NCBI GenBank assembly: GCA_013398055.1
Contig: VZRS01007522.1
Span: 198,565 to 262,564 of the forward strand
Reading direction: 5' to 3'
Source: Ifrita kowaldi
Lineage: Eukaryota > Chordata > Aves > Passeriformes > Cinclosomatidae
Length of the DNA: 64,000 bases
Positions 40,748-53,619 of the stretch are shown in pieces. The notes beneath the pieces are model-generated. The model was not told where the DNA came from. It saw nothing but the letters and a program-made list of their open reading frames with translations, and ran no database searches. Position numbers and translations under genes: made by a program. Positions within the stretch are counted from its first letter, which is position 1; every line of letters begins with the position of its first letter.

Positions 40748-40808
40748 CTCTCTCCTCCTCTTCCTCTTTCCCCTCCCCTCCTTCCCACCCTTCCCTCTCC
40801 TTCCTCTT
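40748..40808 (+). repeat. Polypyrimidine tract
   Basis: About 60 bases of C and T with essentially one purine interruption. Such homopyrimidine tracts can form triplex (H-DNA) structures and are common in avian introns. Confidence 0.9.
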
Positions 40809-43800
40809 GCTGTGTTGTGCTGTTTGTGTGGAAAAAAACGAGCTCCTGCCCTTGCCAAGAGTGACATCAACTCATTCTTATCCGGTGATGTCCAGCAGAA
40901 TCTTCCTCTGATAAACATTTGCTCAGTGTCAGAGCCCCAAGGTTACTGGCTGCATTTTGTTTTCATTGTCGTTTGTTTTCTGACACTTTGCTGCTCGTTA
41001 TACATTAAAATCCTCCCCCCTGCATGTCTTCGACCTGGAGCTGAGTGAGGCTGTGAACAGGACATTCCTCGCTGCTTACCCGGGTCTCCCACCACCCCCT
41101 CCCCCTCAAACAAGAGTCTGTTTGTCTCTCTGTGAACAAGAAAAAGCTGATACTGAAGAGAAGAAAAAATAAAAAAACCAAAACGAAACATATGCAAACA
41201 AATTCAGGAGTGCAGACCTGTATCTTTTTAACCTTAGGTTTCTTCTTTTTTCTTTTTTTTTACAGATTTTCTTATATCCTTTCCTAGCATGCTCTAAAGT
41301 TGTGAACAGACATAGTTGATTAATAGGCTGGTGTACCTTCCTCCCACCTGATGAACAACTTCAGATGTTTTCCTCTTCTCCCCTCCCTCCTTTATCCATT
41401 CTCTCCTCACAAGCCACCAGCTTTCTGGAGAAAAAGGAAGCAAATGATCTTTTTCCTGGCATGCTCCCCATACCCCTTACCGGGGCTGACATTTATCTGA
41501 AGTACATCAGCCTGTGCCTTCAGACAACTAGTGCTGAATGAAAGGCACTGCGGTCTGTCCCAGCAACAGGGAACCCACGGACAATATATTAAAGCAAGAA
41601 GGAGAGAAAATTTTGACAAAACCTAAAGGGCTGAGTAAAGCTCAAGAGCCCTGAAATGTCTAGCAGTGAATAAAGACTGGAAATAGAGACCTTTTACCCT
41701 GAGTGGCTCTCACACAGAACTCCATCAAAGAGAAAGCACTCTACAAAAACTTCAACTTACAGATAATGGATATGTTGCAACTACAACTGCATCCCTCCCT
41801 GGGTAATCGGGGAGCAAGAAAATTCCATTTGTACGGTTACCCAGGAGGAAAGGTCTCTGCAAATGGAAGATGTTCTGCTAGCACCAACCTACTGCCTCCC
41901 ACTTTTCTAGGAAACTGACCCTAAAAGCTCCTCCAGTGTTCAGGAAAAGGTGGCAGCTGTTCTTAAAAGCTCGTGAAAACAATGTTCTTTTAGCTTATAT
42001 GTGACAGAATGAACAACAAGTACCTTCAGAGAGAAAGGGAAGAAAAAAAATTTAGTTTTGAGTACTACCATGAACATATGCCAGCTGTACTAGAGCATGA
42101 GAAGCACCGAGGAAAACCAACATAGGAAATGAGTCCCTGCCCTGCCACTGTAACTTAGAGGAGGCTGCTAGAAGGAAGAAAGGCAAGATGACAACCTGGC
42201 TTCAAACACAGCACGGGAATTCAGTGATTAGACAGGCCAGTCAACCTGTCCTTGGGCTCTTCAACCCTTCCAGTTCTCAGTGGTGTCTCTAACATCACTT
42301 GGATCCAACTGCTCTTGCAAGTTCACAAATCCCAGCTGCCACAGGGTTACCTGCAACATCCTCTTACCTAACAGCAAGCGCTGTTCTTCTGTAGCTCCCT
42401 TTATTATTTTTTCTAGTTCATACAGAAAATGTTAACAAACAAGACAGATCCTCCTCATCACCTGATTTTCTAAAAGCCTTGACTGCTTTCATGGAAATAG
42501 GCAGAGTACAAGTAACAATCATAGTCAAGGTCAGGCAAGAAACATGTTCTCAAACCATGAGGAAGTAACACCCAGGCTCTCAAATTAACTTTAATCAACA
42601 AATGAGACATTTTTAATATCGATTTTCAGTGAGATGGTTGCCATCTTTCAGAGAGATGTTTTGGAAGATCAAGGTTTTATTTCCTCTTTTCATACCAGTT
42701 CTTTTGAAACTGTAAAATATTAGCAGCATCTGAAAAATAAAGTCATTGAATACAAATTTTGCAAAGTAGTGTGCTTAATCTTATTGGGATCCCCTCTCTC
42801 TTTCCAAGAAGACGGCCAGCCTAAATAAATGGAAATTCTCCTCTTGCCTTGAAGGCCTGATAAGATGCTACACCACTACTGCAACAGCTTGCCCTCAAGG
42901 TTATCCTGTCCCTTTCCATGACTAAACAGACAGGAAGATGCCCCAACACCTCACACAGAAACACTACAAACCTGTAACATGAACAGGCATGCCATAAAAA
43001 CCCTACACAAACAGAAACAATACACACCAGTCTTAAAATACAATTTCAAAAAATTTCAAAAAAAGACTGACTTTCCAGAATACACAAAGAACATTTTTAG
43101 CACAAAATTGCTTACAAGCATTTGCACTGAAACATATCCTAACACAGTGTCCAGACAGAGCTTGGGTGGAAAAGGGGGGAAAGTTTTTGGAGGGATAGAA
43201 GCATATCCATTTGATGCTACTGCATCAATGGTTCTTTTGCTGTCCTAAAGCTGAAACGAGCCTTGGCTGACAAGTAGGGATGCAGCTCCATAGGAAACCT
43301 GGGTGCCAAGTCACACCTGTGCTCATGTTAGGGTTGAGTTCTTTTCTAGGGTATCCTTATTTATGGTATTTGAAGTATGTGAGTATTTCCAGTACCCAGA
43401 AATAGGATGTTTGGTCACAGAAATACTGACAGGAACTCAAATTCCCAAACGACCTTGACTATAATTAACCATCTAATTTTAGTGTCGTTTGGCCGACTGA
43501 TACCTCCCTGGCTGGTTTGTTTCAACAGACAGATTGACTGCAGAATTTGCCAGAGCTGTCCTCCAGTAGGATACACCCCATGCAATAAGGGAGGTGAGAG
43601 TTGCAATACAGGAATTCATATGCCTGTGAAGAGAATAAACACTTTTTTTTCACAACAGGAATTAAAAAACATATAGCAGTGCTGTCTCAGGGGTTTAATT
43701 AGCTTCAAAGGAACCCTGATAACAAGACATCAGAGGCTTTGCTTTCAACAAAACCAATTAGTATCAATTGAAACAGAACCAGCTGAGATAAACGTGTACA

Positions 43801-44325
43801 TAACATGCATAACCTTGAGGCCCACAATGCCTAATAATTAAGTATTGGATCATTTCCCATACTCAAAACAGAAAAGTTTGTATAAATCAACAATAATCAA
43901 AGGAAAGTTGTTCTCTTATGGGGACAAGAAGGGTTTGAATCCAGTACATTTATTTCAGCCAGTTGTCCTTGTGAAACTGAGCCATGGCACAGCTCAAGTT
44001 TTCTGTGCAGCTTTTTCAGATCTCCAAACAAGATTGTGAACTTTTCCTTCCTAACATTTTGACTTACTTTCCTCCAAAAATCAGTCCACATTTCCAAAGT
44101 CTCTTACAGACAAAGGAAAAGCTAAGCCATGGCTCATTAGCAGAATTCCCACCCAAAGCTGTACTTACCCACCTCCTTTCCTCTCCCTGCTCTTTTGTAA
44201 CCTTCTGTTCTCTGCATTACTATTTCTTTTTACTCTCCTGTTTCCAGAAATATTTATCTGGACCAGCACAATCTTTTAATTAGCAATGGTTTGATGGGTC
44301 CTTAGTTACTGATACAGATTTTAAC

Positions 44326-45290
44326 TTCATACAACCTCTAAATGGGCTGGAGAAAAGTGAGGTGGATTGAAAACTGGCTGAGCTGCCAGGCTCAAAGGGC
44401 TGTGGTAAGTAGAATGATGTCCAACTGGAGGACAGTTACTGGTGGTGTGACTCCAGAGTATGATACTGAGGCCAATACTGTTTAACATGTTTATAAATGA
44501 CCTAGATGAAGGGACAGAGCCCCCTCAGCAAACTTTCAGATTATACGAAATTGATGATAACACCTCTGCCATTCAGACGCACCTTGACAGGCTGCAGAAA
44601 AGTGCTGATGAGAATCTCATGAAGTTTAGCAACACTAAATGCAGAGCTCTGCACCAGGGGAGGAGTCACCCCCAGCACCAGCTCATGCTGGGGAAGAGAG
44701 CAGCCTTGCACAGAAGGACTCACTGACAGACAGCAAGTTGAACATGAGCCAACAGCAAGCCTCTGCAGCAGAGGCAGCCAAGAGATCCCAGGCTGCACTG
44801 GGAAGAGCTGCCAGCACATCGAGGGAGGTGGTCCTTCCATTCTGCCCAGCACTGGAGGAGTCACCTCTGCAGTGCTGTGTCCAGTGCTTGGGCTTCCCAG
44901 TACAAGGCAGACATGGACATGCTGGCAGTAAGTCCAGCGAAGGATCACGGAGATCATTAAGGGGCTACAAATCTGTCCCACAAGGGAAGGCTGAGTGAGC
45001 TGGAACTGCCCATCCTCAAGAAAAAAGGCTTGGAGGGGAATCACATCTACAATAAACACCTGATGGGAGGCAGAAAAGAAGGAGTCAGGCTCTTCTCAAG
45101 TATGGAGTGAAAGGGTAAGAGGTAGGGGACAAAAACTGAAACACATAAACATAAGCTTCTTTTGGTTTTGTTTTGGTTTTTTTTGGGTTTTTTTTTACTA
45201 TGAATGTGATCCAACAATGGAACAGGTACCCAAAGAAGAATCTCTGCTACTCTTAAAGAAGATTATAAAACTTCTCAGAACATTACCCCT
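44326..45290 (+). mobile_element. CR1 LINE, C-terminal reverse-transcriptase region and 3' part
   Basis: The fragment contains a decayed but clear CR1 ORF2 segment: LFNMFINDLDEGTE at about 44478-44520, then HLDRLQKSADENLMKFSNTK with the typical CR1 Lys-Cys-Arg-x-Leu-His motif downstream. Further on, TSREVVLPFCPAL and CVQCLGFPVQ match the region before the CR1 stop. Indels and stops break the frame. A G/T homopolymer patch (about 45160-45197) interrupts it. The 3' end is diverged and lacks a clear ATTCTATG terminus, so that boundary is approximate. Confidence 0.85.
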
Positions 45291-46561
45291 TTGCAGTAGG
45301 ATCATATTGTATCGTTCTGACCTAGAGTACACGGAATTGCTACCAGAACAGGTCTTTTAACCTACATCCAGCTCTAACTCAGTGTTTGCACATTGCCTCT
45401 GTTCTCCCCCTTGGTTAATGCAAACTGATCAAGTGCAGCCTGGGTTAGAGAAGCAGCAGCAAGGAGCACACCATTTGCATTCTGGTATACGGCCGTCACT
45501 GCCTGCGACCACAGAATGCACATGTTTCTTATAACATGAAGGAATGCCTCTGAGAGCATTTCAAATTCATTCACGGGGCCAAATTCCTTTCTTAGTTACT
45601 GAAAAATGGAGCTAGTTTACTGTGGTCAGGGCACCAATTTCAGGCTATTGTAATTACTGTACATGTGAACGTGTGCACGCACCCATCCCACACGTTGAGA
45701 TTCAGTGCTACTTCCTTAACTGCACTGCAAATTTCAGGACAATGTAGTATTTTTTCTTTCAGCATTAGCAAAGTTATAGGACTGTCTCCTGTACTTCTAG
45801 ACACGCTGGCTGCAGAGAGCTTGAAAACACATGTTCTTCCCTTATTTCTCCATTTGCCTTCTGATTTTTGTCTACAAAGCAAAATGTCTAAGTGGCAATT
45901 TTTGTGGTTAGCATGTGACTCTTCAGTGCTTGTGGCTGATAAAGACAAGTGTCATTCAACCAGAACACTTCAACCTACATCAGGTCTTTCCTTAGAGAGG
46001 ACTAGGGTAAACACAGGCATTTCAACTTACAATTTCTCTGATGCCCACGTAAGTTCTTCAAAATCATGCACGATCATCATCCAAACTTGTCGTACACAAG
46101 AACACTCCCCCGAGGTCACACAGGAACAAGCTACAGATCCCCCTCCTGCATGAGTCATGCACCTCCTGCCACCTGCACCCACTGGCTTCAACAATCATGC
46201 AGAGCTTGTCTTTTCAACAAGAGCAGCTTCACCCTCCTCTCCTCCAAGCAAAGGGCATGAAGCCCTGCTCTGGTCCTCAAAGCATTCCAAGCTCCACGAC
46301 TGAAAGCCACTCCTTTGCCTCATTTAACCCAACCTCTCCCCTCTCAGAGCACACCAAACTTCACAGCTATTTATCTCCAACCTACCTATGTTCAGTCTTT
46401 AAGAATGCACTCTCCTCTCCACCAGACTGACACCACAAAGCATGTTTGGCAGATGCCACTGGTTTTGAGACCAGAACACAGTCATGTCTCAGTACAATTT
46501 AAAAAGGAGAAGCAAGGTCTTTAAAACGTTTTGCAGTAGCACCATCATCTCTGTGCATGCT

Positions 46562-46625
46562 TTAAACCAGTCTGTCCTGGTTTAACCAGGTGGGGCAGGA
46601 GTTGAGGAGTTTTGTCTGCATCCTC
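46562..46625 (+). other. Sequence resembling the start of an avian LTR, unresolved
   Basis: TGTCCTGGTTTAACCAGGTG resembles the TGTCCTGGTTT start seen in several passerine endogenous-retrovirus LTRs. What follows (to about 46800) does not match any LTR I recognise and no 3' LTR end is seen. It may be a short fragment or chance. Confidence 0.2.
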
Positions 46626-48482
46626 CAGGTTTCACTGCAAGAGTTCCATTTGAGAGAGTGGTGATCTCAGCAGAGAACCTGGAAGAAAGGAAGCAGAAAG
46701 GAAGAAAGCATCCCAAATGTTAACCTTCACCCAGCCACTGCCAGACACCAAGACAGGTTGGAAACACAGGGAACCGCAGGGCAGAAAACCCTTACTCTGG
46801 AGAAAGTAATCACTTCTCAACTATGGCTGCAGCACAAAAATCACAATGTAAAGAAACTCAAGTTTCCTTCTTTAATGATACTATATTGAAGGCATCAATG
46901 TCTTTGACTCACGTCACTGAAATGATTTAAAAAATGGTGACTTTCCCTACAGCCAAATGTCAACTTCTCCACAACCATTGGACCATATGCTGCAAGGCTT
47001 CACTCATTCATTCATCCATGGTGCTATACACACCCTGAAATCTTGGAAGTTTCTTTCCATCCTATTGTTATTTCCTAAGGAAAATTTTTAATACTGGTAG
47101 AAGCACGGTGTAAAATCCTACCATTTAACTATCAAGAAATTATATTGCTGCTATAGAAAACATTAATGAGCAGCCCTTGACAGTATCACTGCTCTTGTTT
47201 GCAACAGGTCTTTCCAACAAGCATAGAAAGAGGATGAAAATTCTGTCCCCTCCATTTTTATCCAAAAGCAATGGAATTAGCCATAGGGGTTTTTTTACTT
47301 ATTTTCTTTTCTCTTAAAACTGGCAGCAAAATAAATAAATCACCTCTTGCAGATGAGGACAGCTCATGGAAGCCTAAGCTCAAACACTTCAAGTAAGGGT
47401 ATAAATCCCCCAACTTGTTTCTGCTTTGAATTTGTTTTTAGGAATGCTGGAAGAAACACTGTATTTCAGCATTAAAGGTAAGCCAATTTAAGCCAAAGCT
47501 GCTGTCCTACATCCCCATATACAACCCAAATACATTATATTGACCTCTCCTTTATATCACTGTTGCTTTGGAGCTGCGTGGAAAGCTAGTTCAGGGAAAT
47601 GTGACTGAGAGAAACCAGTGTTATTTTAGAGAGGCTAGGGTTAAGTTTTCAGTTGGCTCAGCTCCCTGTCTGGCTGCATGAGAGGCAGGGATAACACAAG
47701 GGAGTAGGGAAAACAAGACTGCCTTCAACCAGCTTTAGCTCCAACTGAACTTGGCAAGCCAGCTGGAACATCAGGAGATGAAACCTGCTGTGCTCATGCC
47801 ACTCCCCAAAGACCACTGCAGTGCTTGAGGTGTGTACAATGTGTATGTTTAAAAAGCTTTGTGAAGAGGTACGAGTCAATGTCCAACAAGCAGGCAAAGC
47901 TACAAAGCCCAGCAGAGTCTCTAGCAAAAGACACACGCTGAGGTCTGGGGGAAGTACACAGCCCGAGCTCAGGGACAAGCTTAACTTTATTAGCTGAGAA
48001 TGATTCTGCCCCACTGCTCCGGTTTGAGACTCCCTGACACTGCCTTGCACTGCCTAAAAGTCAGTCCCTAACACCCAAATCGACTCCTTCCCAAGGCAGT
48101 TTGGGTATTCACAGCAAGGGAATTACTGCTGAGGGGGTACGTATCTTCCCTTACCACAAGCAGCCCTCTCCTAAAATGTATAAAACCAAGAGGTTGCAAT
48201 TGCATTGCAAGCCAAACCTGCAAATTGAATTGTCCCAGTTCCCCAAAAGCCTCAGGTGTAGTTTTCAAAAAGAGAACTGCCAAAGTGGAGCATAACTAGA
48301 GGACTGACTAGTGCTGCATCCCATCCTAAGAGGAATTAATAATATTAATCACATTAATACTCCTTAATAGGAATATTAGCAGCCCAGGAATCAGCAGAGG
48401 GCAGGTAACCTCACTTGATACCTAGAAACCAGCACAGATCCAAAAACATAAGGCTTGAGACTCTCTCCAAAACGTTTGGTAA

Positions 48483-48650
48483 TCATTTATTCTGACAACT
48501 CCCTCTATTCCTAACCCCTAAGCAAACATCCAACTCCTTTTTGAACCTTGTTAAATTCTTGGCCCCGGCAGCATCCTGTGGTTGACTGTTCCAGCATCTA
48601 ATTGCAATTCCTAACTTCTGGAGCTGCCTGCCGCGGTCTGTCTCACTTAA
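48483..48650 (-). mobile_element. Old CR1/L3-type LINE remnant (ORF2 C-terminus)
   Basis: On the - strand the open frame ends with CWNSQPQDAAGAKNLTRFKK followed by ELDVCLGV. This fits the CR1/L3-superfamily ORF2 tail pattern of WNxLPxxVxxAKxLxxFKKxLD. The copy is more diverged from the avian CR1 consensus than the other fragments here, suggesting an older insertion. The upstream limit is uncertain; the frame stays open to 48773. Confidence 0.6.
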
Positions 48651-51517
48651 ACACTGAGCCCACTCCACCCACGTGCAAGCAAAGAATGTTCCTGAAAATC
48701 CTCTTGAATACATCTGCTTCAGAGCAGAGCACTGCCTCAATGCAGGTCTGCACCAGGCCTCTGAAATCCACACACTAAACTGCCAGGAACTGTGGGAAGG
48801 CCAGAAGGAAAAAGCCTATGGCAGACTAATCCCTGCAGCAATATTTGGAAGAAGCACTTAATCACTCTGCTAGGCAAAAATAAATAATGCAAAGGCAGGA
48901 AACAGGACAGCTGAACAAGAACAGCCAGATATTTGAGCAGCTAATAGCAAGGAGATGCTCTGGTTTCATCAGAGCGCACCTGAATTTCAGACTGTGCTCT
49001 TGTAACACATCAGTCCCTCGAAAACACAGACCAAATGTGTCAGGCACATCCACAGACTCATGTTGTATCATCTCCTCCCTTGCATCCTGTACATCAGGGA
49101 GTCCAACTGTATTGGCCACTTTCCAGAGTGAAATCATATCGTCTGCTATCAGCACTAGGAATTTATATTTCCCGAAAATCCTGATGTCATAGCCTGAGAG
49201 CAATTATCAATGAGGAATTATTGATTTTAATGTCAAGATGTGCAATCACTTCACAGGGGGAGAAATAGAAGAAAACAGCCAAGAATGAACAGGCTATTCA
49301 ATGACTTTAAAAACAGAAAAGAATTAGTAAGAGTCTTTCATATCCAGAACAACTGCAGTCATGGCCAAAAAAAAAAATCTGATTTTATTCCACTAGGGAC
49401 TTATTGTTGGGTCCAAATTCCTTACTGTAGTTTGTTGATAAAAATCAAACAGTTCAGCTGAAATGGACAATATACATGTGGCTGACAATATAAATGGCAG
49501 AAGTATGATCTACTAGACCTATTTTACGCAGCAAATGCTGCAATCAGATGTGGGAGTCACGACTTCATCTACAGGTATGGATGCACCCTGGAGTTCTGAG
49601 CAGGAACAGCACGATGTGTGTGCCACGGGATGCCCGTACACACTTCCCAGGCTAATACCATCAGGGAGCTAAGTCCTCTGTGAAACCTGATTCCCAGCAA
49701 GAGAAAAACAAGGAAAGCTCTTTCATCACACCTGGAGACCACGATTTCATGGCAGGTTAGGTGCCAGCGCGTTTCAGCACATCACCCAAACAAGCACTGG
49801 CACCAGCACAAAGTAAAGGGGAAGGGACTGGGTCATCAAACAGCAACACTCAGTACCAGAGAAGCAAAGCCTTGGCATGAAGCTCTATCAGCTCCCTCCT
49901 AATGGTTCATCACTGTCACAAAGGGGTGGTGGCCCTGCATCCACCTCCTCTCTTGTACCAACCCTGGCACTTATCTGACAGAGCAATAGACCAAAGCAGT
50001 TTATTAATGGTAGAAAATTAACCTGGCACGAAAAGAGCTCTCTGCTGTGCTAGCAACACAAATCAGCTTCACACAGGGTCAGATAAATGTCAGACTGAGT
50101 GAGGATGGAGGGACATGCCACGGAGGAATGTGGGTGGGAGTATTCTCCTCCTTGGACAGGAGGGAGCTATTACATCAGCTCAAGCTATATTGCATACCCC
50201 GAGGAGCCAGACTGTCTCACTTTGCCTTGGAGGGGACATCAGCCTCTCTTCATCAGCCTCTCCATGCAGAGTGTACACGTTATGTACAGCACCATTTCAA
50301 TGTTCTCCCACGCATCAGCACAGGCAAATGAACCCTAGGTACAACCTGCACAGAAGTAGTGAACAACAGTCCCCATGGTACCCATCCTACAGGTAGAGCC
50401 CAAGCCAAGCACTTTCCTCACACAGGCCAGAGAAATTTTGCCTTCTGCAAGCTTTCAGAGCAAATACCCTTTAAACCTGCAGTTCTCCAGTGACTGCCTC
50501 ACTTTAATACAGGGCTGTATGATTGCAAGGCAACAAATGTCATTTTGATAGGAATCAAATGTTCATTTAAGAAGGAAAAAAAAGGAAAAAGAAAGCAGCA
50601 TGCTCCCTTATTTTACTTTTCCATATCCTCTGTGAGGGCTAGTTTACCACATGTGGCCAAAAACCAAAACTAATGCATCAGTCTGATCCCTCTGTTAAGA
50701 AATGATGAATCTAGAACATTTCTGAACTATATTCCAGGCATCCTCTCCGTGCAGGGATTGATTCAGCCATGCATTGTATAGCTGCTCACTCAGATAACAG
50801 AGAGATTGTATTCACTTTGCAGAAATAGCTTCTTTTCAAAGACATCAGAAGACAACTATGCAATGACTGTTTATTTGCATTTAAAGCAGGGGACAGTGAA
50901 AATTCAACTTTGTGTTTTTAACATTCACTGAAAAGGGACAGATAGTCACTGAATAAAAGACTGCAGTGGTTTAAGATATTCTTAAACTGGTTTTTTTTTC
51001 CTTTGAATTTAACTGTTCCCAGAAACAGAGACAGCAAAGCACAGCACAGGAGCCACCTTTATGTCTTTCAGTGTACAGTCACTTGCCATGTGACCCATAT
51101 GACAACCAGCAGCGTAAAGCACTGGCAGCTCCACATCTGCTGCAACCCAAGACACCGGAGATGCTTCCACTACTGGGATACCACAAAGGGATCTTTATTT
51201 TAGGACTGTTTAAAGACAATATTAAAGCCAAGTGTCCAAAACCCAAAGAATCCCAGTACTCCTAATTACTCTTGAAAATATTACCATTTACTTTTACAGT
51301 AAGCTTGTACACAGAATTCTTTTGAAAATCTCTTTCTACAAGGAATGTACACATCTACCTGGCAACAAGGCTTACTTCTACTAATACCTCAACAGCCAGA
51401 ACTAGACACGCCATGGAGTCTTGGCCCATCTGCTCTAGTGCTTGGAAGATTTTCTGCTTCTCTGCATCCTGCAGTGTTTCATCCAACACATGTGTGGGTG
51501 TGTAATTATACATGGAT

Positions 51518-51596
51518 GTACACACACGTGCACACGTGTACACACACACCCCCCAAGATGCCAACATACAAAAAAAAAACCAAAAAAAAAAAACAA
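51518..51596 (+). repeat. CA/TG-rich stretch followed by A-rich tract
   Basis: Alternating purine-pyrimidine ACACACACGTGCACACGTGT (Z-DNA-prone, with two overlapping CACGTG-like cores) is followed by a C run and then about 25 bases of near-pure A. Simple-sequence region in the intron. Confidence 0.85.
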
Positions 51597-53619
51597 ACAG
51601 AGATATGTCAAAGGTTTGTAAGTTATGCCACCTGAGGAACATGTTTCTCAATACAGAACAGCTTCCTAATGCATACCCATGCTTATTATCCCAATGCAGG
51701 GGCACAGGAGTTAAGTACAACCCACTTCATATAGTTTTAAAAAAATCCATTAGCTACAGCATCACCTCTAGGCAGCATCATTAACTGTACAACAAGAGCA
51801 TGCCTGAGGGCAAGCGTATTTAGTATCATGCCAAACTCCTCGATGACACCTCAAGCAGAGCAGAGCTCTCTGGGGTTACAGCAATTAATTGCCTTCTACA
51901 TTGTAAGGACAACAAAAAAAAACCATCAAAAAACCAACAATTTAAAAAAAAAAATCAGTCTAACAAATTTTTTTCCCTTTTCAGGTTTGGGCAGTATGCC
52001 CTCCAGGACAGAGATATCCCCTCAGTATCTTTACAGTGTCACTTCACAAGAGAATGAGAATGTAAAGCAGTGAATTAATCTGTACATTTTACAACTGGTT
52101 AACCCCTACCCACATTCACGCAACCAATGTCTTTAAAATCTTGCAGTCTTTGATGGAATCATCCTACTGTGAGGGCTTTTCAGTGAAGGCACAACAGTGT
52201 CCTTCCAAGGACAAGAATACTGAGGTGACCTTCCTAGCTCAGCTCCAAGTCAAAAGCTGCCACAGTGAAATTCAAGGCCATTTAGAACATTAGGGCCCAT
52301 TGTTAAGTGGCTCTGACTTCTGCCACATGGAGCATATAGTTAAAGAAGAATAAGGCAAAAATAAAATGTTGGCACTGTCATTTGTCTCACTGCTTCCCAA
52401 TGTACAGAAGTCTTGATGATCCACTTCTGTTTAATGGTAAATATTTACGAAAACCAAAACCAGCTACCTAACTTTTTTGCTTTTCTACTCTAGTCAGAAG
52501 TCCCAGGTCTCATTTCAAAGGCTCGCTGCTGAAACCAAAGCCAAAAAATAAACCTAACCCAACAAGACCCAACAAGGCACCTAATCTGGTAAGAAATCAT
52601 AGGTCTTGACCCAAAATATCAGCAAAACTAAGTTTTTTAGGGCAGTGTAATGAGGCACATCTCCATTCCCTGACCTGTTCCACAAGAACAATACCTATGC
52701 CATCACCTGTGAGGGAGCAGCTCAGATGAGGACCTCCTCCAGCTGCAGCAACCCTGGCTCTCAGTGTCTCTGGAACTACAGGGAACTCCAAAGGGAGCAG
52801 CTGCTCCTTTCCCAATGCACATCCTAATGCAAAGTCTTATTTTAAGGATAAGGCTTTTCAGGTAGGCAAGACCAAAAATGTCACTGTGAAGAAAAAAATA
52901 CAAAGGAAGAAGAACAACACACGAACATGGGAGTCTTTCAGCTCTCTGATCCTTAAGGATTGAAAGAATGTTCATTAGTTTCTTAAGAAAAAAACTGATA
53001 AACAAGAGTTGAAGCTTAGTACAAACATGAGATAAGACACTATTTTAAGGTCATTTATTACATTTCCTGTGGAAGAAATACAAAATTTTCTTTCAAGCTT
53101 AAAATTTCTCATCACTGTTTCATGACCAACATTTTGGCTGGAACAAGTCTAGTGTGTTAAATGAATAAAATTAGTTACAAGGTACAGTAAACTCCAAACT
53201 TTGATAAGTGAGACTCAAGGGAAAAAAAGGCATTTGCACACAACTCCATGCAAGTGAGCACATCCTGGCTTAATTTCAAGAGAAAATATCCCACAGTGGG
53301 ATAGCAATGGCTCTGACCAATGTTCAATGAAACAGTACTCAAGATCTCCCCAGCAAAACTCTCACTCCTCCCTGAAATTACAGACACAGTTCTAAATGGA
53401 CAACAGAGTCAATGGTCAGCGAGTTCATGATTGTGATTACCTTACTTTACCACTACACAGAGGGAGTAGAAATGTACTGACGGAACAGCCAACATCAGTG
53501 TGTGAAGGTGTGTTACAACCTAGAACTTTGGCACAGATTCCTTCCCTAGTGCTCAAAAAGGGGATCCAGCCCCTTTGCTCACTGCATCTCACCCCATGTT
53601 ACTTCTACTTTTTTGGCCA

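Noticed and set aside
44541..45059. 172-codon - strand open frame as a gene
   Set aside because: It is antisense to the decayed CR1 ORF2 fragment on the + strand.
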